A stretch of 64,000 nt of DNA from assembly GCA_910584125.1 (NCBI GenBank), contig CAJTXU010000016.1, forward strand, positions 4,141-68,140, written 5' to 3'. The position numbers and the translations under genes are program-made. The stretch comes from an uncultured Muribaculaceae bacterium. Lineage in GTDB: Bacteria; Bacteroidota; Bacteroidia; Bacteroidales; Muribaculaceae. Below the pieces are notes generated by a model. The model was not told the origin of the DNA. It saw nothing but the letters and a program-made list of their open reading frames with translations, and did no database searches. Of this stretch, positions 26,390 to 35,603 are shown piece after piece (positions within the stretch are counted from its first letter, which is position 1; the number at the start of each line of letters is the position of its first letter).

Positions 26390-26397
26390 CAAATTTA
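26390..26397 (-). promoter_or_regulatory. -7 promoter box for serine palmitoyltransferase
   Basis: TAAATTTG on the minus strand. The leader it would produce contains hairpins ggccc/gggcc (26311-26324) and cgcggac/gtccgcg (26292-26309) before the start codon. Confidence 0.5.
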
Positions 26398-26454
26398 ATA
26401 ATATTTCGCGAATTTAAGGCCTTTTTGGCCAATTTTATTTAAAATTTGCCAATT

Positions 26455-26473
26455 CTGTCACATCGCTGTCACA
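26455..26473. promoter_or_regulatory. Direct repeat CTGTCACA x2 in the spt-dnaK intergenic region
   Basis: CTGTCACA occurs at 26455-26462 and 26466-26473, an 11-bp period equal to one helical turn. The 438-bp spt-dnaK gap otherwise holds the spt promoter and, near dnaK, a GC hairpin (about 26604-26619). No TAnnTTTG box was found for dnaK. The repeat could be a protein-binding site for heat-shock control; this is a guess. Confidence 0.35.
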
Positions 26474-26697
26474 CTCTCCCGCCCTCTTATAGCCGAAATA
26501 CATAGTTAATATTCAGATACTTACGCTGACAAGCGAAACAAATCGGATTTTTTTAATCCATTTAGCATATAAATTGTTTATAAGATGAACGGAGAGAGAA
26601 AGCCCCCTCCGCGGGGCGAGACTTTCCACGCGAGACATTCCGGTCTGCCCTGGCCGGACAACGATAGAAATAATAAACTATAAAAACATAAAGAATC

Positions 26698-28593
26698 ATG
26701 GGAAAGATAATTGGAATAGACTTGGGAACGACCAATTCATGCGTAGCAGTGCTTGAAGGCAAGGATCCTGTAGTCATACCCAACAACGAAGGCCGCAACA
26801 CGACACCTTCGGTAGTGGCGTTCGTCGACGGCGGCGAGCGCAAGGTCGGCGACCCCGCGAAGCGCCAGGCCATCACCAACCCCACGCGCACCATCTACTC
26901 GATCAAGAGGTTTATGGGCGAGAAATGCGACCAGGTCGCAGACGAGATCAAGCGTGTCCCCTATAAGGTGGTATGCCAGAACGACATGCCGAAGGTCGAC
27001 ATCGACGGCCGAGACTACACTCCGCAGGAGATCTCGGCGATGATTCTCCAGAAGATGAAGAAGACAGCCGAGGACTACCTCGGACAGCCCGTGACAGAGG
27101 CCATAATCACCGTGCCCGCATACTTCGACGACTCGCAGCGCCAGGCCACCAAGGACGCCGGCGAGATCGCTGGCCTCAAGGTGATGCGTATCATCAACGA
27201 GCCTACGGCGGCCGCGCTCGCATACGGTCTCGACAAGTCGACCAAGGAGCAGAAGATCGCGGTCTTCGACCTCGGCGGCGGTACGTTCGATATCTCCATC
27301 CTTGAGCTGGGCGACGGCGTGTTCGAGGTGAAGTCGACCAACGGCGACACCCACCTCGGCGGCGATGACTTCGACCACGTCATCATCGACTGGCTCGCCG
27401 ACGAGTTCAAGAACGACGAGGGAGTCGACCTGCGTCAGGACCCGATGGCCATGCAGCGTCTGAAGGAGGCTGCCGAGAAGGCCAAGATCGAACTCTCGAG
27501 CTCGACTTCGACCGAGATCAACCTCCCCTACATCACGGCTACGGCCAGCGGCCCGAAGCACCTCGTGAAGACTCTGAGCCGCGCCAAGTTCGAGGCCCTC
27601 TCGTCGAGACTCATCGACGCTGTGGCACAGCCCTGCCTCAACGCGCTCAAGGACGCCGGCCTCAGCGCCAGCGAGATCGACGAGGTAATCCTCGTGGGTG
27701 GTTCGACACGTATCCCGGCCATCCAGGCCAAGGTGAAGGAAATCTTCGGCAAGGAGCCCAACAAGGGCGTCAACCCCGATGAGGTCGTGGCCATAGGTGC
27801 GGCAATCCAGGGCGGCGTGCTCAGCGGCGATGTCAAGGATGTGCTTCTGCTTGACGTCGTGCCCCTCTCGATCGGTATCGAGACAATGGGCGGCGTGATG
27901 ACCAAGCTGATCGACGCCAACACCACCATCCCGACCCGCAAGAGCGAGACGTTCTCGACGGCGGCCGACAACCAGCCCGAGGTGACCATCCGCGTGCTTC
28001 AGGGCGAGCGCCCCATGGCTGCCGACGACAAGCTGCTCGGCGAGTTCAACCTCGGCGGCATCGCTCCCGCACCGCGCGGAGTGCCTCAGATCGAGGTGAC
28101 CTTCGAGGTCGATGCCAACGGTATCCTCAACGTCACGGCCAAGGATAAGGCCACGGGCAAGGAGCAGTCGATCCGCATCGAGGCTTCGAGCGGTCTGAGC
28201 GACAGCGAAATCCAGCGTATGCGCGACGAGGCGAAAGCCAACGAGGAGGCCGACCGCAAGGCTAAGGAGCGTGCCGACAAACTCAACCACGCCGACTCCG
28301 TGATCTTCCAGACCGAGAAGCAGCTCAGCGAACTGGGCGACAAGATTCCGGCCGACAAGAAGGCTAACGTCGAGTCCGCTCTGCAGCGTCTGAAGGATGT
28401 CCACAAACAGCAGCTTGTCGAGGACATTGACTCCGCCGTGAAGGCCGTGACCGATGCGTTCCAGGCAGCCGCGCAGGATATCTACAACGCGCAGAACGCC
28501 GCCGGCGCAGCCGGTGCGCAGCCGGGTGCTGGCGCACAGCCCCACAACGACGAGAAGGACGTGACCGACGTCGACTTCGAGGAAGTGAAGTAA
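26698..28593 (+). CDS. dnaK: Chaperone DnaK (Hsp70)
   Basis: A 631-residue Hsp70. The ATPase domain (about 1-380) begins with [13 protein letters not shown] and contains the phosphate-2 loop [11 protein letters not shown] and the adenosine motif [13 protein letters not shown]. The substrate-binding domain (about 390-500) and helical lid (about 505-605) follow, with an Ala/Gly/Gln-rich linker and the family-typical acidic end DVDFEEVK. It folds and protects cytosolic proteins together with DnaJ and GrpE, neither of which is adjacent. The leader contains a GC hairpin. A terminator lies 44 bp downstream. Confidence 0.98.
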   Translation: MGKIIGIDLGTTNSCVAVLEGKDPVVIPNNEGRNTTPSVVAFVDGGERKVGDPAKRQAITNPTRTIYSIKRFMGEKCDQVADEIKRVPYKVVCQNDMPKVDIDGRDYTPQEISAMILQKMKKTAEDYLGQPVTEAIITVPAYFDDSQRQATKDAGEIAGLKVMRIINEPTAAALAYGLDKSTKEQKIAVFDLGGGTFDISILELGDGVFEVKSTNGDTHLGGDDFDHVIIDWLADEFKNDEGVDLRQDPMAMQRLKEAAEKAKIELSSSTSTEINLPYITATASGPKHLVKTLSRAKFEALSSRLIDAVAQPCLNALKDAGLSASEIDEVILVGGSTRIPAIQAKVKEIFGKEPNKGVNPDEVVAIGAAIQGGVLSGDVKDVLLLDVVPLSIGIETMGGVMTKLIDANTTIPTRKSETFSTAADNQPEVTIRVLQGERPMAADDKLLGEFNLGGIAPAPRGVPQIEVTFEVDANGILNVTAKDKATGKEQSIRIEASSGLSDSEIQRMRDEAKANEEADRKAKERADKLNHADSVIFQTEKQLSELGDKIPADKKANVESALQRLKDVHKQQLVEDIDSAVKAVTDAFQAAAQDIYNAQNAAGAAGAQPGAGAQPHNDEKDVTDVDFEEVK

Positions 28594-28636
28594 GCACTCT
28601 CATGCAAGTGCTTATGAACGCGTGAATCAACAGAAT

Positions 28637-28680
28637 AGGAATCGGACGTGACCGCAAGGCCCACGCCCGATTCCCTTTTT
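28637..28680 (+). terminator. dnaK terminator
   Basis: ggaatcgg (28638-28645) pairs with ccgattcc (28667-28674) and is followed by six or more T residues. Confidence 0.8.
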
Positions 28681-28695
28681 TAATACATATGTACT

Positions 28696-29079
28696 ATGGA
28701 AATAAAATGTCATTTTGACCATTTCAACATCAACGTCACCGACCTGGCGAAGTCTCTCGACTTCTACTCGCGCGCACTCGGCCTGCGCAAGACCGGTGAG
28801 ATCGTACAGCCCGACGGCGAGTTCATCATCAATTATCTTGAGGCCCCTTCGGGTGCTTTCCGCCTCGAGCTGACATGGCTACGCGACCACCCGCAGGCGT
28901 ACGAGCTCGGAGAGAACGAGTCACATCTCGCCCTGCGTCTCGACGAAGATGATTTCGAGGCGGTCCACGAATACCATAAGGCCAACGGCTGGGTATGCTT
29001 CGAGAATCCCGCGATGGGCATCTACTTCATCAACGACCCCGACGATTACTGGATCGAGATCCTGCCCCGGAAACGCTGA
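28696..29079 (+). CDS. Glyoxalase/VOC-family protein
   Basis: A 127-residue vicinal-oxygen-chelate protein. Potential metal ligands occur in the glyoxalase I order: His in HFDHFNINV, Glu in FRLELTW, His in ESHLALRL and Glu in YWIEILP. This matches lactoylglutathione lyase-like enzymes; since Bacteroidota generally lack glutathione, the physiological thiol or substrate is uncertain. It starts 16 bp after the dnaK terminator T tract and has no recognisable own promoter, so partial read-through from dnaK is possible. Confidence 0.8.
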   Translation: MEIKCHFDHFNINVTDLAKSLDFYSRALGLRKTGEIVQPDGEFIINYLEAPSGAFRLELTWLRDHPQAYELGENESHLALRLDEDDFEAVHEYHKANGWVCFENPAMGIYFINDPDDYWIEILPRKR

Positions 29080-29092
29080 CCAAAGCAAGTAT

Positions 29093-29118
29093 AAAGTATA
29101 AAGTAATAAGATAATCGG
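29093..29118. repeat. Short AAGTA(T)AAAGTA-type word repeat
   Basis: Just after the VOC stop, AAGTATAAAGTATAAAGTAATAAG is built of the words AAGTATA and AAGTAATA. The same words recur at 41024-41373 and 43505-43610. Confidence 0.55.
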
Positions 29119-29163
29119 TATTTAGCTGGACATCTGGTAATTATTTCATGCCTGAAAGGCATC

Positions 29164-29235
29164 TTGTGTGTAGCCGTGGGTATGTGTCCGGCGGGGTGAA
29201 GCCTCCGCCGGACACATACCCACGGCTACACACAA
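29164..29235. repeat. 31-bp perfect inverted repeat with 10-nt loop
   Basis: 29164-29194 and 29205-29235 are exact reverse complements (TGTGTGTAGCCGTGGGTATG... arm) around the loop GGTGAAGCCT. It sits in the 322-bp gap between the VOC gene and the ABC operon; no T tract follows. It may be a terminator, a REP-like repeat or a cruciform. Short open frames across it on both strands are palindrome artefacts. Confidence 0.8.
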
Positions 29236-29327
29236 AATGTCTCCTATCAGACATTAGGTCGAATCCTCGGAACTTTGGAACTGTACCTATTTTCCCCGAA
29301 ATTTTTTTCAATTTTTTTTCGATTTTA

Positions 29328-29359
29328 TTTGGCGGTCTCGATTTTTCATTATAATTTTG
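29328..29359 (+). promoter_or_regulatory. Promoter of the ABC/GntR/TonB operon
   Basis: TTTG (29328-29331), 20-bp spacer, TAATTTTG (29352-29359): a full consensus match, 42 bp before the first gene. Confidence 0.85.
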
Positions 29360-29365
29360 CAGTGT

Positions 29366-29387
29366 CTTAGTACAGTAGTACACTAAG
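29366..29387. promoter_or_regulatory. Dyad operator at the operon start, probable GntR (YtrA-type) site
   Basis: CTTAGT and ACTAAG flank an inner GTAC-AGTA-GTAC, giving a dyad placed 7-28 bp after the -7 box, over the expected transcription start. YtrA-subfamily GntR repressors bind comparable dyads at their own operons, and such a regulator is the fourth gene here. Binding is inferred. Confidence 0.6.
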
Positions 29388-29401
29388 GCAATACAGCAAA
29401 C

Positions 29402-30256
29402 ATGTCTAAAACTAAACCGAATCATATGCTGAAAATCGAAAATCTGAGTTACAGCTACTCTCGCAAATCAAGACTCATCGAGAATTTCTCGATGTCGCTC
29501 GAACAGGGAACCGTCTGCGGACTGCTCGGCAAGAACGGCGCCGGCAAGTCCACTCTCATATATCTGATCTGCGGCCTGCTCCGCCCCTCCACCGGCACCA
29601 TCGACTTCCGCGGATACAACCCTACGGACCGCAAGGTCGGATTTCTCGAGGACGTATTCCTCGTTCCCGAAGAGTTCACCCTTCCCGGTGTCACCCTCGA
29701 CGAGTATGTGAAGGTCAACGCCCCCTTCTACCCCGCATTCAACCACGAGGCAATGGTGCGCTATCTCGACATATTCGACCTCACGCCCGACATACATCTC
29801 GGCAAACTCTCGATGGGCCAGAAGAAGAAGGCATTCATCAGTTTCGCGATGGCCTGCAACACGAGCCTGCTCATCCTCGACGAACCCACCAACGGCCTCG
29901 ACATCAGTGCCAAGAGAAACTTCCGCAAGGCCGTTGCCGAGTGCATGACCGACGACAAGAGCATCCTCATCTCAACCCATCAGGTCTATGACGTCGACAA
30001 GATTCTCGACCACGTCATCATCACCGACCGCAAGGGCGTGCTGCTCGACAGCTCGCTGATCGACGTAGCCTCGCGATACCGCTTCAACTTCACCACCGAC
30101 CGCTACCGCGCTGCCCGCGCGCTGATCAGCCTCGAGGTGCCCGGCGGCTTCAACATCGCCGAACCCCTAACCGACGCCGCCGACGAGACCGAGGTTAACC
30201 TCGAGACCCTCTTCGAGCTCGTACAGGCCGAAGCCGACAAGAAACACAAACAATAA
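29402..30256 (+). CDS. ABC transporter ATP-binding protein
   Basis: A 284-residue ABC ATPase. Walker A is GLLGKNGAGKST (from about residue 39), the signature is LSMGQKKKAFIS (a degenerate LSGGQ, as in YtrB-like exporters), and Walker B is LLILDEPTNGLD. A His switch is in ISTHQVYD. The last 70 residues form a small extra domain. First gene of the five-gene operon, 42 bp after a consensus promoter with an overlapping dyad. The degenerate signature and operon partners suggest the YtrB/CcmA-like group acting on envelope stress rather than nutrient import. Confidence 0.92.
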   Translation: MSKTKPNHMLKIENLSYSYSRKSRLIENFSMSLEQGTVCGLLGKNGAGKSTLIYLICGLLRPSTGTIDFRGYNPTDRKVGFLEDVFLVPEEFTLPGVTLDEYVKVNAPFYPAFNHEAMVRYLDIFDLTPDIHLGKLSMGQKKKAFISFAMACNTSLLILDEPTNGLDISAKRNFRKAVAECMTDDKSILISTHQVYDVDKILDHVIITDRKGVLLDSSLIDVASRYRFNFTTDRYRAARALISLEVPGGFNIAEPLTDAADETEVNLETLFELVQAEADKKHKQ

Positions 30257-30267
30257 AATCGACAGAA

Positions 30268-30957
30268 ATGAAAAAGACAGGATATTTCGCGCTGGCCATT
30301 CTGGCCGCCACAGCATTCACATCGTGCGGAGTGAGGGTTTACTCTGAAAAAGACAAGGTGAGCAAGCGGATCTCGGTCCGCGGCGATTTCAACGAGATCC
30401 AGACTCTGGCCTGCACCGACATCGAGTACACCGACGGCCCGGCGAGCTTCACGCTCTACGCCCCCGAAAGCCAGATTGACAAAATCGATATCTACGTGCA
30501 GGAGGGCACACTCGTCGTCACACAGAAAGAAGGGAAGAACATAAACGGATTCAACAACAACACCCACTCTAAACTCGTGGTCTCCTATCCCGGAGTGAGC
30601 AAGTTCACCACCTACGGCACGGGCGACATAACGATCGACACCTCCGACGTCAAGGAACTCACGCTCACCACATGCGGCACCGGTGACATCGAATGCGAGG
30701 GCGCGAAGTGCAGCATATTCACCGCCACCTCCGAAGGCACAGGCGACATCGAGGTCGACCGCCTCAACTGCGTCTCGTCGTATATCCGCACCGACGGCAC
30801 CGGCGACATCGAGATCAAGGACATAACGGCCGACCTCGTGGATGCCGGAACATACGGCACCGGCGACATCTACCTCGCAGGCAAGTGCAAGACCTCGATG
30901 CTGCAGAAAGAGGGCACGGGAGACATCGAATCGAACAAACTCAAAGAAGTGCAATAA
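30268..30957 (+). CDS. GIN-domain (DUF2807-like) lipoprotein with six GTGDI repeats
   Basis: A 229-residue lipoprotein: signal peptide with lipobox AFTSC (Cys at residue 20), then a putative auto-adhesin GIN domain. From residue 117 the motif GTGDI occurs six times. The first five copies are exactly 20 residues (60 bp) apart at bases 30616, 30676, 30736, 30796 and 30856, and the last is 19 residues on. Such regular Gly-Asp turns fit a right-handed beta-helix, one rung per repeat. Located between the ATPase and membrane-protein genes with gaps of 11 and 36 bp. Function unknown; presumably periplasmic or surface-anchored. Confidence 0.85.
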   Translation: MKKTGYFALAILAATAFTSCGVRVYSEKDKVSKRISVRGDFNEIQTLACTDIEYTDGPASFTLYAPESQIDKIDIYVQEGTLVVTQKEGKNINGFNNNTHSKLVVSYPGVSKFTTYGTGDITIDTSDVKELTLTTCGTGDIECEGAKCSIFTATSEGTGDIEVDRLNCVSSYIRTDGTGDIEIKDITADLVDAGTYGTGDIYLAGKCKTSMLQKEGTGDIESNKLKEVQ

Positions 30958-30993
30958 TGTGCACATTCTTACAACAATCAAAAATCGAAGATA

Positions 30994-31755
30994 ATGGAAG
31001 CAACATATAACGATACTGTAGTAAAGACAACTGCCGCCGGCAACAACAGATTCCTGATGATGTGCGGCAAGATCGCCTCCGAGCAGCGCAAGTCGCTTCT
31101 CGTCACCGCCGGTGGATTCCTCGGGCTCTGCGCCGTGCTCGGCCTCTGGTCGGGATTCTTCGGCGGAGCCCCTGCGGCCGGAAACTTCGTTTTCTACCTC
31201 GTGCTGGCGTGGATCGCATGCTCGCTCGTGGCCTCGCTCATGTTCAGCGAGCTCACACGCAAGGAGGGACGCACCGCCCTGCTGATGACGCCCGCCCGCG
31301 CCGCCGACAAGTTCCTGCCCCGACTCATCCTCGTGCTGCCCGGCATGATCCTGCTCTGCGCGCTCGGTTACTTCGTGTACGGTTACACTGACATTCTTAT
31401 GATGGGAATAAGATTCGACATATGGACAGACCTTTACAACCCATTCGCCAACTGGACCGAGTCCGACACCTGCACCTTCTGCTCGATGCTCGCCTTCTTC
31501 CTGCTAAACGAGTCGTTTTTCATCTTCGGGGCGGTGAACTGGCCGAAAAAATCGTTCCTCAAGACGTTCTGTCTCATCGCCGCGCTGCAGATAGCGCTCT
31601 CGTTCCTGGCATGGGGCATGTTCAAGGTTGGCCTCGAGCTCGAGGTCTACGACCCGAAGGCGTTCTTATGGTCGGTAGTCACAATAATGACTCTCATCGC
31701 CACGGGCATCACCATCTGGGCCTTCATCAGATTCAAGCGCCTCACCCTCGTCTGA
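30994..31755 (+). CDS. Multi-pass membrane protein, probable ABC permease partner
   Basis: A 253-residue protein with six hydrophobic segments (about 38-58, 66-88, 112-135, 162-180, 190-212 and 222-245). The pattern, size and position behind a YtrB-like ATPase suggest the membrane subunit of that transporter, in the ABC-2 type group, although no diagnostic motif is visible. The soluble N-terminus of about 35 residues and the SELTRKEGRTALLMTPA loop resemble the coupling loop of Bacteroidota ABC-2-like permeases. Confidence 0.75.
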   Translation: MEATYNDTVVKTTAAGNNRFLMMCGKIASEQRKSLLVTAGGFLGLCAVLGLWSGFFGGAPAAGNFVFYLVLAWIACSLVASLMFSELTRKEGRTALLMTPARAADKFLPRLILVLPGMILLCALGYFVYGYTDILMMGIRFDIWTDLYNPFANWTESDTCTFCSMLAFFLLNESFFIFGAVNWPKKSFLKTFCLIAALQIALSFLAWGMFKVGLELEVYDPKAFLWSVVTIMTLIATGITIWAFIRFKRLTLV

Positions 31756-31795
31756 CACCGATCCGGAATGCCCTCTTCAATCACCTCTTACGTAA

Positions 31796-32161
31796 ATGGA
31801 TTTCAACGAAAACAAACCGATATACATCCAGCTCGCCGACCAGATCATGGACGGAGTGGAGCGCGGCGAGTCCGGCCCGGGCGACCGTCTGCTCTCGGTG
31901 CGCGACTATGCGGCCAAGACCGGCGTCAACGCCAACACCGTGATGCGCTCGTACGCCCAGCTGCAGCAGGAAGGCATAATCTTCAACCAGCGAGGCATCG
32001 GATATTTCTATGCCGACGACTGCCGCGAAAAAGTGCTCGAGATGAGAAAGAAGACTTTCTTCAATAAGGAGATTAAATATTTTATGGATCGCCTGTCGGC
32101 CCTGAAGGTCACACCCGACGAACTCAAGGCCATGTACGAGCGGTTTCTCAACCAGCAGTAA
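31796..32161 (+). CDS. GntR-family regulator, YtrA type
   Basis: A 121-residue regulator. A winged helix of the GntR type fills residues 8-75 (PIYIQLADQIMDGVERGE..., SVRDYAAKTGVNANTVMRSY, EGIIFNQRGIGYF), followed by only about 45 residues of helix. The short C-terminus without a ligand domain is typical of the YtrA subfamily, where the cognate ABC operon is repressed. A matching dyad lies at the operon promoter (29366-29387), so autorepression is likely. It precedes the receptor gene by 13 bp. Confidence 0.92.
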   Translation: MDFNENKPIYIQLADQIMDGVERGESGPGDRLLSVRDYAAKTGVNANTVMRSYAQLQQEGIIFNQRGIGYFYADDCREKVLEMRKKTFFNKEIKYFMDRLSALKVTPDELKAMYERFLNQQ

Positions 32162-32174
32162 GACAACCACATAT

Positions 32175-34433
32175 ATGAAAGCCAACAGATATATGGCGGT
32201 GACCCTCGCGGCCGCCGCTCCGCTGGCCGCATCCCTTCAGGCGGCCGCCCAGACCCCCGCGACGGAGATTCCGGTCGAAGCCACCGACACCATGCCGTCG
32301 CTCTATGACGAACTCGACGAACTCGTCATCACCGCCAAGAAAGAGGTGGTGAAGACCGACGGTGCCAAGCTGACCTACGACCTCGAGCAGGACGACACCT
32401 CCAAAGGCCAGAGCGTGCTCGACGCCCTGCGCAAGGTGCCGATGGTCACGGTCGACGGCCAGGACAACATCTACATCAAGGGGAGCCAGGACTTCCGCAT
32501 CTACGTCAACGGCAAGGAAGACCCGATGCTGACGGCCAACGCCTCCAAGGTGCTCAAGGCCATGCCCTCCGAATCGGTGTCGAGGATCGAGGTCATCACC
32601 GAGCCGGGCGCCGAATACGACGCCGAAGGCACCGGCGGCATCCTCAACCTCATCACCGAGCGCAAGCAGACCAAGAACGGTTATGCCGGTTCGGTATCAC
32701 TGTCGTACACCGCCCAGAATCTCGCCGCCTCGGCCTACGGCCGCATGAAATACGGCAAGGTCACCGCCGACGCCAGCGTCAACTACGCCAACAACAACAT
32801 GATGTCGCAGCACTCCAACTCCGACACCGAGACCATAGACCTCGCCTCCGACCTCTTCCACCGCCAGACCACGCACATGGACCAGCGCGTGACGTTCGAC
32901 TACGTGGGCGCGACGCTCAACCTCTCGTACGAACCGACCGACCGCGACCTCTTCACCATAGGCGCCGACATGAACGACGTCGACGGCAAGATCCGCAACA
33001 TCGACCTGGTGACGCGGATGTATAGTCGCGACGGCGGCATGACTTGGGCCACGCACCAGAAGATGGGCGGGACGATGACCAATCTCGGCGCGAGCGGCAA
33101 CGCCAGCTACCGACGCCGGCTCTCCGACGCCGGCCAGTCGCTGACGCTCGCCTACCGCTTCAGCTACGGCCGCAACCCCTGGAACCTCGACTACGAGAAC
33201 AGCGTGCTCGAGGGCGACATAAGCCTCGACCCCTGGCAGAAGAACTATAAGAACACCTACCAGCGCGAACACACCGCCACGGCCGATTGGAAACTGCCCC
33301 TCGCCGACGGCCGCCACACCGTCGAGGCCGGAGCCAAGGGAATTTTCCGCCGCAACTCGGTGATCAACTCCATGTCGGCCGGCGAGACACCCGACACGAT
33401 GTTGCCGCAGCCCGACGACACCGGCGACACCCGCCAGATCCAGGACGTCTACGCCGCATACGCCGCATACAGCGGCACGTTCGGCAACGTCTCCCTCACC
33501 GGCGGTCTGCGATACGAGCACACCTACATGGGCCTCGACTTCCTTGGCGGCAACCACCCCGACTTCCGCCGCAACCTCGACGACGTGGTGCCCAACGCCG
33601 CGGTGACCTACATGTTCGGCCCGGCCACCAATCTGCGCCTCGCCTACCAGATGCGCATCAGCCGCCCCACCATCAGCCAGCTCGACCCCTCCGAGTTCCG
33701 CCTCACCCAGACCAACATCCGCGTCGGCAACCCCGACCTCGAGAGCGAGCGATACAACAGCCTGACGCTCACATACTCCAACTTCGGCCGCACGCTCGGC
33801 GGCAGCGTCTCACTGGCCGGATACCAGTCGGACAACACGATCGAGGAATTCACTTCGTTCAGCGACGGCGTCTCGTGCGAGAGCTACGGCAACTTCGGCA
33901 AGAACCGCAAGGCCGAGCTGTCGGGATTCCTCAACTGGAACATCACCCCGCGAATGTCGCTGCAGCTAAACGGAAGCGTCAACTTCACCAGCATCAAGTC
34001 GGGCCGCGGCGACCTGAAGAACCACGGCTGGAACGGCCAGTATGGAGCCAACTACAGCTACACCGGACCCTGGGCCGTGAAATACTCGCTCTTCGGCGGC
34101 CAGTCTACCGGAAACGTCACCCTGCAGGGCGGCAACTCCGGCTGGTATTACTACGGCCTCGGCATCAGCCGCGCTTTCCTCAAGGACGACGCCCTCACCG
34201 TGGCTGTCAACGCCGGAAACTTCCTGACGAAATACACCAGCTTCAAGTCGCACATCGACACCGACACAACGAGATACCGCACCACCTGGCGCAACCGCAA
34301 CTGGTATGTCGGCATATCACTGTCGTGGAACTTCGGCCACCTCAGCGACCAGGTCAAGAAGACCGGCGCCGACCTCGAGAACGACGACACCAAATCGACC
34401 GGCTCCAAAGGGGGCGGAGGCATCGGGATGTGA
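32175..34433 (+). CDS. TonB-dependent receptor-like outer-membrane beta-barrel protein
   Basis: A 752-residue outer-membrane protein: signal peptide (about 1-25), plug domain (about 50-165, with VLDALRKVPMVTVDGQDNIY, SRIEVITEPGAEYDAEGTGG) and a long beta-barrel (about 170-740) ending in aromatic-rich strands. It lacks the N-terminal carboxypeptidase-like domain of SusC receptors and has no SusD partner, so it belongs to the outer membrane receptor group without a binding lipoprotein. Being the last gene of an ABC/GntR stress-type operon is unusual for a TonB receptor; it may share an export or sensing role. A hairpin terminator follows. Confidence 0.85.
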   Translation: MKANRYMAVTLAAAAPLAASLQAAAQTPATEIPVEATDTMPSLYDELDELVITAKKEVVKTDGAKLTYDLEQDDTSKGQSVLDALRKVPMVTVDGQDNIYIKGSQDFRIYVNGKEDPMLTANASKVLKAMPSESVSRIEVITEPGAEYDAEGTGGILNLITERKQTKNGYAGSVSLSYTAQNLAASAYGRMKYGKVTADASVNYANNNMMSQHSNSDTETIDLASDLFHRQTTHMDQRVTFDYVGATLNLSYEPTDRDLFTIGADMNDVDGKIRNIDLVTRMYSRDGGMTWATHQKMGGTMTNLGASGNASYRRRLSDAGQSLTLAYRFSYGRNPWNLDYENSVLEGDISLDPWQKNYKNTYQREHTATADWKLPLADGRHTVEAGAKGIFRRNSVINSMSAGETPDTMLPQPDDTGDTRQIQDVYAAYAAYSGTFGNVSLTGGLRYEHTYMGLDFLGGNHPDFRRNLDDVVPNAAVTYMFGPATNLRLAYQMRISRPTISQLDPSEFRLTQTNIRVGNPDLESERYNSLTLTYSNFGRTLGGSVSLAGYQSDNTIEEFTSFSDGVSCESYGNFGKNRKAELSGFLNWNITPRMSLQLNGSVNFTSIKSGRGDLKNHGWNGQYGANYSYTGPWAVKYSLFGGQSTGNVTLQGGNSGWYYYGLGISRAFLKDDALTVAVNAGNFLTKYTSFKSHIDTDTTRYRTTWRNRNWYVGISLSWNFGHLSDQVKKTGADLENDDTKSTGSKGGGGIGM

Positions 34434-34439
34434 CCGCGA

Positions 34440-34468
34440 CGGGGCGGAATCGCGGCGCGATTCCGCCC
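34440..34468 (+). terminator. Terminator of the ABC/GntR/TonB operon
   Basis: ggggcggaatcgc, loop GGC, gcgattccgcccc: 13-bp perfect stem, 7 bp after the receptor stop codon. Confidence 0.75.
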
Positions 34469-34539
34469 CGATACCGCATGGCGCGGGCGAAAAGTCCCAA
34501 AAGTGCCGCCAAACGTTTTTTTATCTCGATAAAAATTGT

Positions 34540-34547
34540 TAACTTTG
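34540..34547 (+). promoter_or_regulatory. -7 promoter box of ftsY
   Basis: TAACTTTG, 28 bp before the chosen ftsY start. It makes an in-frame ATG at 34552 nearly coincide with the transcription start, which argues for the later ATG. Confidence 0.6.
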
Positions 34548-34575
34548 ACGATTGAAGAGAAACGAAAGACAGACA

Positions 34576-35544
<969 letters not shown>

Positions 35545-35558
35545 ACCCTGAACCACCG

Positions 35559-35600
35559 CAATTATGCATCATGCATTGAGCATCATGCATTAAGCATTCA
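35559..35600. repeat. ATGCAT/GAGCAT word repeat between ftsY and rimO
   Basis: The words TTATGCATCATGCATTGAGCAT and ATCATGCATTAAGCATTC repeat with small changes and are mutually complementary, so a weak hairpin can form. The same word type recurs at 49841-49879. Confidence 0.55.
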
Positions 35601-35603
35601 AAG

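Noticed and set aside
26737..28545. 602-codon open frame opposite dnaK (and similar very long antisense frames at 47676-49664, 52211-54634, 55027-57237 region and 16222-17715)
   Set aside because: They mirror real genes codon for codon in a high-GC genome with strong third-position bias; the translations have no family features, while the opposite strand encodes well-known proteins.
29141..29425. Short frames with RGYVSGG/PPDTYPRLHT sequence on both strands
   Set aside because: They are translations of a 31-bp perfect inverted repeat; both strands read almost the same peptide, so this is a palindrome artefact.
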